From the NCBI GenBank assembly GCA_016712885.1, contig JADJQF010000033.1, positions 248,001-312,000 of the forward strand: DNA of 64,000 nt, in the 5' to 3' direction. How positions within the stretch are numbered: position 1 is the first letter of the stretch; every line of letters starts with the position of its first letter. This DNA comes from Candidatus Flexicrinis proximus (lineage in GTDB: Bacteria > Chloroflexota > Anaerolineae > Aggregatilineales > Phototrophicaceae). The position numbers were made by a program, and so were the translations under genes. This document shows positions 52,610-61,418 of this stretch, one piece after another. The notes under the pieces were generated by a model. It was not told where the DNA came from and did no database searches. It saw nothing but the letters and a program-made list of their open reading frames with translations.

Positions 52610-52705
52610 CGGCTTCGAAAGGATGGTCAACGACAGCATGCGGCTGTGCGAGGGATGAACATTCACGTCGGAAAACCGCTCGATTGTGACAATCGTGCGA
52701 CAAAA

Positions 52706-52750
52706 CCCGCGCCGGAGACCAGTTTGCCCGGTGCGGGATTTCGTTTGTCC
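52706..52750 (+). terminator. Rho-independent terminator
   Basis: A 10-bp stem CCCGCGCCGG/CCGGTGCGGG (one G-U pair) with a 12-base loop is followed by ATTTCGTTTGTCC. It ends the first secreted-protein gene. Confidence 0.65.
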
Positions 52751-52781
52751 TTATACTGGGGTCAAACGAGACGGGGAAACG

Positions 52782-54278
52782 ATGATGAAGCTGCGCGCCG
52801 TAATGACCCTACTGATCCTGACGATTATCGCAATGGGCGCCGGGGCGCAAGACCCACGCGACGAGGTGTTTTACCTGTATCAGGTCTCAAATGGCCTGTC
52901 GAACGCGCTGAACAGCCCGTTCACGTACCCGTCCGCGTCCCGGGCTCTATACGACCCCGACACGTTAACGCTGGACGCCGGCGAACCTGCCCCGACCTGC
53001 CTGCCGGCGGGCGCGACACACGCCAAAAGCGCCTGGACGCTGATTGCGTTTCAGGGCGGGGAGATGTCGATCGCTACCGGCATCTCCAATTACGACACCA
53101 TCATTCAGGTTTACGAGTATGCGACGGTATACGCGAACCTGCGGCCGCTCGCCGGGGGATGCGCGAATCAGGGAGACACAGGCAATCACGACGCACACCT
53201 TGTCGCGAACATTCTGCCGGGGTTCTATCTGGTCCAGATTTCCGAAGAAATCCCGTCTGGCGGCTCGCCCAGTGTGGACGAGCTGCTGTACGTGTACTAT
53301 ACCAATGGGTCCTACGCGAGACGGCCACGCACGGATTTCCAGTTTGAAGCGCAGCCGCTAACACAGGGCGTCGCCTTCAAGCAAACGAATGTCGAATACG
53401 CCACGCGTGAGAACAACGACCCGGCCATGTCGTGCGACAGCGGCAACCTTTACCGGTCGTCGCTGTGGTACCGGTTCGACGTACCGGCGGACGGGAGCTA
53501 CCGTTTCACGCTGTATAAGTTCACGACGGGATTCATCGGCGCGGGCGGCACGCCGAGGGTAGCGGTCGCGGCCTTTGCCAACAACGCAGAGCTGCAGTGT
53601 ACATGGCAGGACACCAGCCTGCCGATCACGCTCGGCTCGCTGCAGCTCACCAAAGGGATGACCGTCCGCTTCCTGGTGTCGCCGGAAATGAATTACTTCC
53701 CGATCTCCAAGACATCGTACAAGGTGAAGATCACGACAGAAGCGGCGTCATTTGACTTCGACCCGCTCGGTTTCGAGGACGGACTACTGGATGGCCAGCC
53801 GTGGACGGCCACCGGCCTGACCGCGAACGACGGTATCGTTTGCGGCGCGGGTGCCCCGACGCCATGCACGTTCTCTTTCGGCGGCGAACCGGGCACGACG
53901 ACCACGCTTAAGGGGAAGTACAAGCTGCCGACTGGTTTTGCCCCGCTCAGAAACGATAGCGTCGAGTTCACGGCGAGTTTTTCGGCAACGGAAGATGTGC
54001 GGACCGATCAGGTCAAGCTGAAATTGAAGATCATCTACAGCGATGGTACGCCGACCACGTCCGTTACGTTCACGCCGCCGCATTTCAATGCATTTGTCTT
54101 CCTGCCACTCAACATATCGGCGACGCTGGCGAGCAGCAAGGTCTCCGCTATTAAGGTCTCGATCCAGAACAAGAACGATGCCGGATTCTTCTACGTTGAT
54201 CTTCCGCTGCTGCGTTACTACGGCGAGGTCAGCCGCGAGCGCGACGGCGTGCTGCCGGTTCCCCTGCCTCCACAGTGA
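52782..54278 (+). CDS. Secreted protein, same family (member 2)
   Basis: A 498-residue exported protein with signal peptide 1-~21. Two PPC-like units precede the shared C-terminal module: SAWTLIAFQGGEMSIATG, YDTIIQVYEY and LVQISEE in the first; SSLWYRFDVPADGSYRFTLY in the second. The shared module shows LGFEDGL, CTFSFGGEPG, KLKLKIIYSDGTPTT and FYVDLPLLRYYG. The tail is ERDGVLPVPLPPQ. Start ATG 52782 follows GGGGAAACG; an earlier in-frame ATG lies before the terminator. Function unknown. Confidence 0.78.
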   Translation: MMKLRAVMTLLILTIIAMGAGAQDPRDEVFYLYQVSNGLSNALNSPFTYPSASRALYDPDTLTLDAGEPAPTCLPAGATHAKSAWTLIAFQGGEMSIATGISNYDTIIQVYEYATVYANLRPLAGGCANQGDTGNHDAHLVANILPGFYLVQISEEIPSGGSPSVDELLYVYYTNGSYARRPRTDFQFEAQPLTQGVAFKQTNVEYATRENNDPAMSCDSGNLYRSSLWYRFDVPADGSYRFTLYKFTTGFIGAGGTPRVAVAAFANNAELQCTWQDTSLPITLGSLQLTKGMTVRFLVSPEMNYFPISKTSYKVKITTEAASFDFDPLGFEDGLLDGQPWTATGLTANDGIVCGAGAPTPCTFSFGGEPGTTTTLKGKYKLPTGFAPLRNDSVEFTASFSATEDVRTDQVKLKLKIIYSDGTPTTSVTFTPPHFNAFVFLPLNISATLASSKVSAIKVSIQNKNDAGFFYVDLPLLRYYGEVSRERDGVLPVPLPPQ

Positions 54279-54541
54279 GTACCGGTAACCCGTATTTAGA
54301 GGCTGGCGGTCGACACTGACCACAGCCGGCAGCACTCCGTTAATGTCGCAGTTCCCGCAGCAACCCCGTCTAATCGCAGTCAGATGGGGTTCGCTGTTTC
54401 TTTGCGTTAGCTGGCCGCTGATCGCCGGTCGCTGGTTGGTGCCAGATGGCGATAGGGTGTCGGGCAAGGGCACAGAAATCGGGTGTAGAATGAAATTGAA
54501 TCAGTATTTGGTTTCCTGATTCGCTGAAAGGAGATACGAGT

Positions 54542-55603
54542 ATGTTGGACAAACATCGTATCGCAACTCTATTAACAGTCTTCACCGTTTTCCTGCTGTT
54601 GATCGTCCACGCGCCCACCGTCGTGGGACAAGCTGAACCTGAGTTCGTCGTTATACCCGCGCCTTCCAACGATGATTTTGCCAATGCCGAGACGCTCGTG
54701 CTGAACAAGCGCTTCAAGACCGGTGGCTGGCTGGGAGCGGCCGATCTTGAACCCGCGGAAACAACAGATCCTGACCTGACGTCGTGTTACATGTATGCCA
54801 GCGTCTGGTACAGGTTTACGGCGCCATTCAGCGGCGCCCTTGCGCTGTCGACCGCGGGCAGCATGATCAACAAGATATACTGGCAGACTACGGATACCAA
54901 GATCGCCGTATATACCGGATCCACACTGGCCAATCTGGTTCAGGTTGCCTGCAGCGACGACAGCAGCGAGTTGTATGGCGAAGTCGAGGATCTGGCGATC
55001 ACTGCCGGGACGATGTATTACGTTCGGGTTGGAGCCTTCACCAGTGAAACGATCGTCGGCGGCTGGTACAAGACGATTGCCGTGGTTAAGGATGCCTATG
55101 GGGATCCGGTTGGTCTTCAGAACGGGGAGTTCAATAGTGACCTGTCCGGAAACTGGACGCTGGTGAGAAACTTCAACGGCGACATGCGGGTGTGTGCAGG
55201 GGACTGCGAGTTCAAGTTCGTCGGCGGACTTGACGAGTCGACCAAGCTTCAACAGGTGCGCCTGTGGCCGACTGCCGTTCTGCTCGTGCGACCAGAGCAC
55301 TCGATGAGACTCAGCTGGTCAATCCGAACAAGCGCGGCGCCCCTGATGAAAATCCAGTTGCTTCTGGTTTATTCGGATGGCACCCCATCGACCAAGTCGT
55401 ACTTCTTCATGACGGCTGAACAAGCCACAGATACCTACATGTCCCTCACCGCAATCTTCGAAAGCCCGAACATCAGGAAGGTGAAAGCGTCGTTCACGAA
55501 CAAGGCGACATCGGGGACGGCCTATATCGACAGTGTCGCTCTGGATTATGGCGGCGGCCTGCTGCGCGACGGCGCGCTGCCACTTCCATTGCCCCCGCAG
55601 TGA
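54542..55603 (+). CDS. Secreted protein, same family (member 3)
   Basis: A 353-residue paralogue of member 1, with a signal peptide (~1-28) and the same two modules: PSNDDFANAETLVLNKRF, ASVWYRFTAPFSGALALSTA, VACSDDSSE, then NGEFNSDLSGNW, CEFKFVGGLDESTKLQQV, LVYSDGTPSTKS and AYIDSVALDYGG. The tail is LLRDGALPLPLPPQ. AAGGAG precedes the start by 8 bp. The closeness of modules 1 and 3 suggests duplication. Function unknown. Confidence 0.8.
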   Translation: MLDKHRIATLLTVFTVFLLLIVHAPTVVGQAEPEFVVIPAPSNDDFANAETLVLNKRFKTGGWLGAADLEPAETTDPDLTSCYMYASVWYRFTAPFSGALALSTAGSMINKIYWQTTDTKIAVYTGSTLANLVQVACSDDSSELYGEVEDLAITAGTMYYVRVGAFTSETIVGGWYKTIAVVKDAYGDPVGLQNGEFNSDLSGNWTLVRNFNGDMRVCAGDCEFKFVGGLDESTKLQQVRLWPTAVLLVRPEHSMRLSWSIRTSAAPLMKIQLLLVYSDGTPSTKSYFFMTAEQATDTYMSLTAIFESPNIRKVKASFTNKATSGTAYIDSVALDYGGGLLRDGALPLPLPPQ

Positions 55604-55669
55604 GTAGGGAAAGGAGCCGCAATCCGTAGTGAGGGAACATACAACTCCATACTCTGCGTTTCAAAACAG

Positions 55670-55699
55670 CCGCCCTCGCCTCACCGGAAGCGAGGGCGG
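55670..55699 (+). terminator. Strong hairpin after member 3
   Basis: A perfect 10-bp stem CCGCCCTCGC/GCGAGGGCGG with a 10-base loop, 66 bp after the stop. It is not followed by a T tract but by C/G runs. Confidence 0.5.
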
Positions 55700-55800
55700 C
55701 CCCCCGCGGCCCGTCTCTGCGCGGTTTTGGGCCCGGGTTTGGGGGGGCGCCGCCCCCGCCCCCCCCCCGGGGGGCCGCCCCCCCCCCCCCCCCGCCAGCA
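55700..55800. other. Homopolymer-rich C/G stretch
   Basis: The sequence is dominated by runs such as GGGGGGG and 11 to 16 C in a row. It interrupts otherwise normal intergenic sequence and may be a base-calling or assembly error. I see no gene or motif in it. Confidence 0.7.
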
Positions 55801-55860
55801 TGAACAGCGCCTTCGCGGAAGGGTGCAGGAGTGAAACAGCAGCGGGAATTCGGCGACTTG

Positions 55861-55889
55861 ACTTGCGCGATTCAAAATGAGCATATAAT
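55861..55889 (+). promoter_or_regulatory. Candidate promoter of member 4
   Basis: TATAAT (55884-55889) 36 bp upstream of the ATG, with ACTTGC 17 bp and TTGACT 20 bp before it as weak -35 candidates. Confidence 0.45.
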
Positions 55890-55925
55890 GAGGACGAACT
55901 CAATCATAGCCACCCCAGAGGTGTT

Positions 55926-57452
55926 ATGCGCTCACTCAAACCGTTCTCGATGCTGGTCTTTGTCCTGGCCGCTGTGCTGGCTGGCACGCTCCCGGCGGCT
56001 GCCGATACCCGCTTTCAACCCTCTTTCTCGGAGTACGACCAATTCGAGGATATCGCCCTGTCGTACGCGCATATCCCGTCGGTCAATATCGTCAATGACG
56101 TAGAGAACAACACGATCGACTTTCAGGAGCGCGAACACGCCTGCCGCAGCGACGGCATCTTTGGGTTTGCGCCAAACGCTGGCAGCCATTCGGTCTGGTT
56201 CAAATTCAATTTCCCCGGTGGCACCGTCACGCTGGATACTGCCGGCTCCAGTTACAACACGGTCATGTCGCTCTATTCACCGGCGGGGACATTCGCGGAT
56301 CTGAACCTGCTGGCATGCAGCGACGACATTGTACTGGTCAGTAACGCCGCCAAAATCACCGAGACGCTGCCGCAGGGGACGTATTTCGTGCAGATTTCGC
56401 GCTGGTCGTCGACGCCGACGGTCTCCGCGCTGACGCTGCAGATCAGCCTGTCGGCGACCTTCAGCGGCACGCCGCCGGCCAACGACAACTTCAATGCCGC
56501 CAAACCCATCATTGCCGGCAAGACCTATACCACCAGCAACGTGCAGTTCGCCTCCGAGGAGATCACCGAACCGGATGTTTCGTGCGGGCCAAGCACCCCC
56601 AAGCGTTCGGTGTGGTACATGTTCGATCCAGGCAGCACGATCGCCAACCTTAACATCACGCTGGAAGGCTCGGTCACCGACACAGGAACGATCGTGAATT
56701 CAGAAACACTGGTCGAGGTGTTTGAAGGAACAGCGCTCGATAATCTGGTCAGTATTGCGTGCAATCAGGATACCAATAACGGCGCGGCGGCTCTGACCAA
56801 TGTCGAGGCCTTCTTGCAGCCGGTGTATATCCGGGTCAGCGAAGATTCGATCCATGGACTGCGCGGACCGTCGCTGTACCGGCTGAAGGTCAGCGCCGGG
56901 TACTATGGCATTGACGATATGGATAACCAGGGCTTCGAAGACCAATTGGGGACGGAGTGGAAAGAGACGAACGTGACCGGTGAAGGCCGTCTGTGCGGGC
57001 TGGGGACGGAGTTCTTCGGTAACTGCTCGTATCAGTTCACCGGCAGCGTGGGTGAAAACAGCAAACTCAAGCAGGTGGTGTTCCTGCCGGCAAACCTGAA
57101 GCCGGTGAAGGGCGCTCAGGTTTTCGCGACGTTTGCCATTGATGCGCCAAGCAGCGCGACGAACTTCAAAGTGTCGCTGGTCGTGAACTATACCGATGGA
57201 AAGCCCCCGACGAAAACGGTTTTCAAACTCAACGGCAGTCCGGGGCCGGATTACACGGTGAACAGCATCATCGCTATTCTGATCGGCTTCAATGTCGGCC
57301 CGATCAAGATCCAGTTCAACAACAAGAGCGCGTCGGGCGTGATCCAATTGGATGACGTGGGCCTGGGCTACCGCGGTGGCTTTGCGCGCAGTGCGCCGGA
57401 CGGACTCCTGCCGCCGCCTGTCGCGCCCACCACTCTGCGTGGGACAAACTAA
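55926..57452 (+). CDS. Secreted protein, same family (member 4)
   Basis: A 508-residue exported protein with signal peptide 1-~26. It has two PPC-like units (HSVWFKFNFPGGTVTLDTAG, LACSDD; then PPANDNFNAAKPI, KRSVWYMFDPGST, ACNQDTNNG) and the shared C-terminal module (NQGFEDQLGTEWKE, CSYQFTGSVGENSKLKQV, VNYTDGKPPTKT, VIQLDDVGLGYRGG). The tail is degenerate: APDGLLPPPVAPTT. AGAGGTG precedes the ATG. Function unknown. Confidence 0.78.
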   Translation: MRSLKPFSMLVFVLAAVLAGTLPAAADTRFQPSFSEYDQFEDIALSYAHIPSVNIVNDVENNTIDFQEREHACRSDGIFGFAPNAGSHSVWFKFNFPGGTVTLDTAGSSYNTVMSLYSPAGTFADLNLLACSDDIVLVSNAAKITETLPQGTYFVQISRWSSTPTVSALTLQISLSATFSGTPPANDNFNAAKPIIAGKTYTTSNVQFASEEITEPDVSCGPSTPKRSVWYMFDPGSTIANLNITLEGSVTDTGTIVNSETLVEVFEGTALDNLVSIACNQDTNNGAAALTNVEAFLQPVYIRVSEDSIHGLRGPSLYRLKVSAGYYGIDDMDNQGFEDQLGTEWKETNVTGEGRLCGLGTEFFGNCSYQFTGSVGENSKLKQVVFLPANLKPVKGAQVFATFAIDAPSSATNFKVSLVVNYTDGKPPTKTVFKLNGSPGPDYTVNSIIAILIGFNVGPIKIQFNNKSASGVIQLDDVGLGYRGGFARSAPDGLLPPPVAPTTLRGTN

Positions 57453-57459
57453 CAAGAAG

Positions 57460-57625
57460 TTGTTATGGTGGAGGCGCCGCCTCCACACCGCCGCCAAAGG
57501 GCTTGCGCCCTCTGGACTCCCTCATCTGCGAGATGGACAGGCATGCCTGTCCATCTCGCCGTGTAAGAGGGGCAGGCGTGCAAACTCATGCCGGGGTCTG
57601 GGGTGGAACCCCGGCGACGAAAACG
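57460..57625. repeat. Dispersed hairpin repeat, module 1
   Basis: GGTGGAGGCGCCGCCTCCAC, AGGGCTTGCGCCCT, CGAGATGGACAGGCATGCCTGTCCATCTCG (a hairpin replacing the usual central one), GCATGCAAACTCATGC-like block and GGGGTGGAACCCC. Confidence 0.85.
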
Positions 57626-57627
57626 CG

Positions 57628-58932
57628 CTAGCTGGCCGCGCGGCCCTGCGATGGGTCGAGGCTGAGCATCTCGTCACGGTCGTCATAGTCGATCAGTTCG
57701 GCGTAGCGTCCCCAGTCAATCGCAACATCGAGCTGGCGGGTTGCAAGTGTGTCGGGGAATTCCGGCAGCAGCGCCGTATAAAATACTTTCCAGGGCAGGG
57801 TCTGGTTGGGCGTGGCGCGCAGCATATCCATGATCCACTTGATGAGTGGCAGGCGCCGCGCGCGGCTGGCGAAAAGTTCTTTACGCGTCAGGATCGAGGC
57901 GTCCGCAAATGCCTGACCGAGCGGCGTGAGCACGATGTCGCCGGCGTTGACCACCGCGAAACCGAGCATTTCCGCCATCTCGATCGACTGTACCAGATCG
58001 GCCATTTCGATGCCGAGGTCGTCTTCCAGCCGGTAAATATCGACGGCAGTGGGCTGGTCGCTGAGGACTTCGACCATACCGGCCAGTGCCTCGACCGAAG
58101 AAACCGGCAGGATGCGCGTTTGCCCCGGCGTGCCTGGCGCGGTGCCGATCTCGGCGACTTCACTCTGCGTCCGCCCGGCAATCACGCCGTAAATCTTGTC
58201 GATCAACGCCTCGAAACCCGGCTGGCTGCGGCTGCGCGGCTTGGCGAGATCGACGGAAAATTCGGTGACGATGTGGCCCGGCTCCTTGCCCATGACGACG
58301 ATCCGGTCGGCCATCGTGATCGCTTCTTCGATGTTATGGCTGACCATCAGGATCGCTTTGGCCGGAAGCTGTCCGCTGCCCCACAATTCCATCAGTTCGC
58401 CGCGCAGCGTCTCGGCGCTGAGGACGTCCAGCGCGCTGAACGGCTCATCGAGGCACAAGAGCTCCGGCTCGACGGCCAGCGCGCGGGCAAAGCCGACCTT
58501 CTGGCGCATGCCGCCGGAGAGTTCGCGCGGGTAAGCGCTCTCAAACCCGTCCATGCCGACCAGGTCGATCAGCTTTTCGGCGCGTACATGGCGGTCTGCG
58601 GCGGCGACTCCGCGCGCTTCCAACGCCAGCGCGACGTTGTCGATCACAGTGAGCCACGGATAGAGCGCGAAGGTTTGGAAGACCATCGTCGCGTAGGGGT
58701 TGATGCCCTGCACGCGCTGGCCGCGGTAGAAGACCGCGCCGGATGATGGGCTGATCAGGCCGGTAATCATCCGCAGCAGGGTCGACTTGCCGCAGCCGCT
58801 TGGCCCCAGCAGCGCGACAAATTCCCCTTCGCGGATCGAGAGTTCGATGTCCTTGACGGCTGTGAAGGCCCGCGCGCCTTTTCCGAAAACACGGGTCACT
58901 TTATCGACATGCAGCAGCGTTTCCTGAGTCAT
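57628..58932 (-). CDS. ABC transporter ATPase, nitrate/sulfonate type, with AAA-associated C-terminal domain
   Basis: A 434-residue ATPase. The first ~260 residues are an ABC domain: Walker A LLGPSGCGKSTLL, Q-loop TMVFQTFALYPWLT, signature ELSGGMRQKVGFARAL, Walker B LLCLDEPFSALD and the H-loop SHNIEEA. The remaining ~170 residues are an AAA-associated domain (VDIYRLEDDLGIEMADLVQS; LTPLGQAFADASILTRKELF). This domain accompanies fused double permeases. It starts 10 bp after the permease gene, so they form an operon. Substrate is unknown; no periplasmic binding protein is adjacent. Confidence 0.92.
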   Translation of the reverse strand: MTQETLLHVDKVTRVFGKGARAFTAVKDIELSIREGEFVALLGPSGCGKSTLLRMITGLISPSSGAVFYRGQRVQGINPYATMVFQTFALYPWLTVIDNVALALEARGVAAADRHVRAEKLIDLVGMDGFESAYPRELSGGMRQKVGFARALAVEPELLCLDEPFSALDVLSAETLRGELMELWGSGQLPAKAILMVSHNIEEAITMADRIVVMGKEPGHIVTEFSVDLAKPRSRSQPGFEALIDKIYGVIAGRTQSEVAEIGTAPGTPGQTRILPVSSVEALAGMVEVLSDQPTAVDIYRLEDDLGIEMADLVQSIEMAEMLGFAVVNAGDIVLTPLGQAFADASILTRKELFASRARRLPLIKWIMDMLRATPNQTLPWKVFYTALLPEFPDTLATRQLDVAIDWGRYAELIDYDDRDEMLSLDPSQGRAAS

Positions 58933-58942
58933 GCGGGGTCTC

Positions 58943-60673
58943 CTATTGATCCATGCGGAAGCGCGTTTCGGCCAGCCGGAGCAGCCTGCGCCAGACGAAG
59001 CGGTTGATGCCGACTACCATCACGATCATCGTCAGGGTGGAGGCCAGAAGGAGTGCGTTGTCCCCCTGGGCAGTCGCCGAGGTGATCAGCGCGCCAAGCC
59101 CGGTCACCTGATGCGTCTCGCCGCCAAAGGTCGTGAATTCGGCGATGATACTGGCGTTCCAGGCACCGCCGCTGGCCGTGACCAAGCCGGTGATGATGTA
59201 GGGAAACAGGGCAGGCAGCGTCAGCGTACGCCAGCGCCGCCAGCCGCGCAGCCGCATCAGGTCGCTGGTAAACTGCAGGTCACGCGGGATGGCCGAGGCG
59301 CCGGCGATGACGTTGAACAGCAGGTACCACTGCGTGCCGAGCAGCATGAGCAGCACCGCCGCGATATTTGCCCCACCAGGGAGCCGGAGAAGACCGAGCA
59401 GCAGTACCGGGAACAGAGCTGTTGCCGGAATCGACGCGGCAATCTGAACGACCGGCTGTAGAATTCGCGCTGCGCCGGCATTGGTACCAATCAGGACGCC
59501 GACTGGTATCGTCCAGGCCAGTGCAATTGTTACCGCGATACCTACGCGCAGCAGGGTGGCGCTGGCGCCGATGCCGATCCGCACCCACGTCTCTGCGGGC
59601 AGGGTCAGAAGCATACCTGCGGCTTGAGTCGCAGCCCATGCGACTCCGGCGATGAGCAGGACAAGCAGCAGCCTGCCCATCCAATTACGGCCCGTCCCTT
59701 CGTCCGGGTCAAGGCTGGAGACGATCGTCGGAGAACGCCCGAACCGCCGGTCGAGACCGTGTATCAACGGAGCAAGCAGCCTTACCGACAGCATGCGAGC
59801 AAGGCCGGAGCGCTGCAGGCTGTCCAGAAACCATGAAGTTGCCTCGTCGTCGTTGACGACCTGCGAGACCTTGAAGCGCTCCGCCCAGGCCAGCAGCGGC
59901 CGCCAGATGAGCTGATCGAAAAGGATAATAATCGCGACGAGCGTAAGCAGTCCTGCGATCAACGCCGACGTATCACCAGCGTTAGCCGCCGTCTGGAGAT
60001 ATGCGCCAAGTCCCGGCAGGCGAAAATCCCGCTCGCCCAACGTGAAGATCTCAGCGGCCATCAGGAAGAACCAGCCGCCTGCCCAACTCATCACACTGTT
60101 CCAGATCAGGCCAAGCGCGGCGAACGGCAGCTCGACCTGTTTGAATCGCAGCCAGCGGCTCAGCCGAAAAATGGCGGCAGCCTCGCGGTATTCGCCAGGG
60201 ATCGTGCGCATAGACTGGTAGAAACTAAAGGTGAGGTTCCACGCCTGACTGGTGAAGATCAGGATAATGGCTGCCAGCTCGACTGCAAGCTGCTGCGGGA
60301 GTATGGCGGTCAGGCCGAGCAGCACCACGGGCAGGAAGCTCAGGATCGGTACGCTTTGCAGGATATCGAGTGTAGGCAGCAGCCAGCGTGCGGCACGCTG
60401 GCTGCGGGCCGCAGCGTAACCGTAGGCGATCGAAAACAGCAGCGCCAGCGTATAGGCCGCCAGCATCCGCCCGATGCTGAGCAGCGCGTAATAGGGCAGT
60501 GTGCCGGCATCGAGCCGGATGTCCGGCCCCCGGATGACCGACGGCGAATCGGTCGCCAGATGCACGCCCAGATAGGCTACCGCCGCGACCACCATCAGGA
60601 TGGCGACGTCGGCGGGCGTCAGCAAGGCGGCCGTGCGCTGTGGGGTCTGGAAGATGCGGAGACGTTGAAACAT
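58943..60673 (-). CDS. Fused tandem ABC permease (two BPD_transp_1 domains)
   Basis: A 576-residue protein with two permease halves. Half 1 (~20-275) contains the EAA-type loop EYREAAAIFRLSRWLRFKQV and half 2 (~330-576) the loop SDLMRLRGWRRWRTLTLPAL; both carry the permease-ATPase coupling helix. A cytoplasmic linker (~275-325) joins them. The layout matches nitrate/sulfonate/taurine-type importers in one chain. ATG 60673 has GGAGGGG upstream. No substrate-binding protein is found in the window. Confidence 0.92.
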   Translation of the reverse strand: MFQRLRIFQTPQRTAALLTPADVAILMVVAAVAYLGVHLATDSPSVIRGPDIRLDAGTLPYYALLSIGRMLAAYTLALLFSIAYGYAAARSQRAARWLLPTLDILQSVPILSFLPVVLLGLTAILPQQLAVELAAIILIFTSQAWNLTFSFYQSMRTIPGEYREAAAIFRLSRWLRFKQVELPFAALGLIWNSVMSWAGGWFFLMAAEIFTLGERDFRLPGLGAYLQTAANAGDTSALIAGLLTLVAIIILFDQLIWRPLLAWAERFKVSQVVNDDEATSWFLDSLQRSGLARMLSVRLLAPLIHGLDRRFGRSPTIVSSLDPDEGTGRNWMGRLLLVLLIAGVAWAATQAAGMLLTLPAETWVRIGIGASATLLRVGIAVTIALAWTIPVGVLIGTNAGAARILQPVVQIAASIPATALFPVLLLGLLRLPGGANIAAVLLMLLGTQWYLLFNVIAGASAIPRDLQFTSDLMRLRGWRRWRTLTLPALFPYIITGLVTASGGAWNASIIAEFTTFGGETHQVTGLGALITSATAQGDNALLLASTLTMIVMVVGINRFVWRRLLRLAETRFRMDQ

Positions 60674-61084
60674 CGCCCCTCCTGGTGCCGCATGCAACAG
60701 CCTTACGCTGTTCAGCGACCGCAGAGGTTAGCTGCTCTTAGGGGCGCGGAAGCGGAAAGCCGGTCATGCGTGGCAAATTGTGGATATATGCGCTCCGGTG
60801 AGGGAGCAAAGGTCGATCAGGCTGGTTCATGTTTGGCTTGTCAATCCAACGACGCCTGATAGTGTACGCCTGGTTGTCTGCCGTTGTCCAGAAACAAAAC
60901 GCCCGGTCAGCGGCTGTTTGTCATCCGGCGGACGCTCTGTATGGCGTCCCTACAAGAACACGGTGTTTCTTCTCGTACAGACGTGCGAGGCGGAGCACAC
61001 CCAGCGCAGCCAAAGCGTGCATTATTGGTCGAACTTCGATTAATGGCTGAGGCACGCCGCCGCTGAAACGGCGGAAAATTGATG
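60674..61084. other. Region between the ABC permease and the mgtE leader
   Basis: It holds a module-2 repeat (60905-61046) and short sequence without a recognisable gene. GGACGCTCTGTATGGCGTCC is here imperfect in the palindrome. Confidence 0.6.
60905..61046. repeat. Dispersed repeat, module 2 (alone)
   Basis: CAGCGGCTGTTTGTCATCCG, GGACGCTCTGTATGGCGTCC, CTACAAGAACACGGTGTTTC, CTCGTACAGACGTGCGAGGC, CCCAGCGCAGCCAAAG and GGTCGAACTTCGATTAATGGCT. Module 1 is absent here. Confidence 0.85.
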
Positions 61085-61113
61085 TTGGTTGCCCGCAGTT
61101 CCTGCACTATACT
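61085..61113 (+). promoter_or_regulatory. Candidate sigma-70 promoter of the mgtE leader
   Basis: TTGGTT (61085-61090) and TATACT (61108-61113) separated by 17 bp. The predicted start (~61120) coincides with the CACCCTCAT pairing element of the leader. Confidence 0.6.
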
Positions 61114-61120
61114 AACCATA

Positions 61121-61306
61121 CACCCTCATTTGAGGGACTTAGGAACAGCGATGTCGCAAGACAGTAGTACCAACAAAGATGAGGGTGCGCCGCACTTAGG
61201 CAGCGACCTCCGCGAGTAACCTTCCCCCGTCAGCTTTGCGCGGAAGGCGACCGCCGAGGTCGTCCACGCTCCCCGTTACGGGACGTGCCTGCGCGTACCA
61301 CCCTCA
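61121..61306 (+). promoter_or_regulatory. Structured 5' leader of mgtE with mutually exclusive helices (candidate riboswitch)
   Basis: TGAGGGTG (61180-61187) can pair either with CACCCTCA at 61121-61128 or with CACCCTCA at 61299-61306. The second option closes a nested domain: AGGCA/TGCCT (61198/61286), CGACCTC/GAGGTCG (61204/61256), CCTTCC/GGAAGG (61220/61242) and CCCG/CGGG (61272/61279). CCCTC/GAGGG (61123/61132) is a third, local option. Position upstream of a Mg transporter suggests Mg sensing. I could not match it to M-box, ydaO or yybP consensus, apart from a short CCCGTCAGCT also seen in ydaO-type RNAs. Confidence 0.6.
61151..61219 (+). CDS. Possible leader peptide within the mgtE leader
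   Basis: A 22-codon frame (MSQDSSTNKDEGAPHLGSDL then RE) starts at an ATG with AGGA upstream and ends in TAA inside the structured leader. Mg-transporter leaders in enterobacteria use short acidic or proline-containing peptides, so a link is possible, but the frame may be fortuitous because it overlaps the pairing element at 61180-61187. Confidence 0.2.
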   Translation: MSQDSSTNKDEGAPHLGSDLRE

Positions 61307-61418
61307 CAAAAACGTAGCCGGACTCAAGCCCTTAGCACCGAATGCGCGCTCGACTCGCGCCTGATGACTATCCGCTTGGCTCTCTCGCTTCTCGTGATAT
61401 ACGAAGGGAGTGTCGCGT

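Noticed and set aside
61121..61306. Naming the mgtE leader an M-box or ydaO riboswitch
   Set aside because: The GTTAGGTGAGGCTCC core of M-box is absent. Only CCCGTCAGCT recalls ydaO, without its GGGGGAACC and other blocks.
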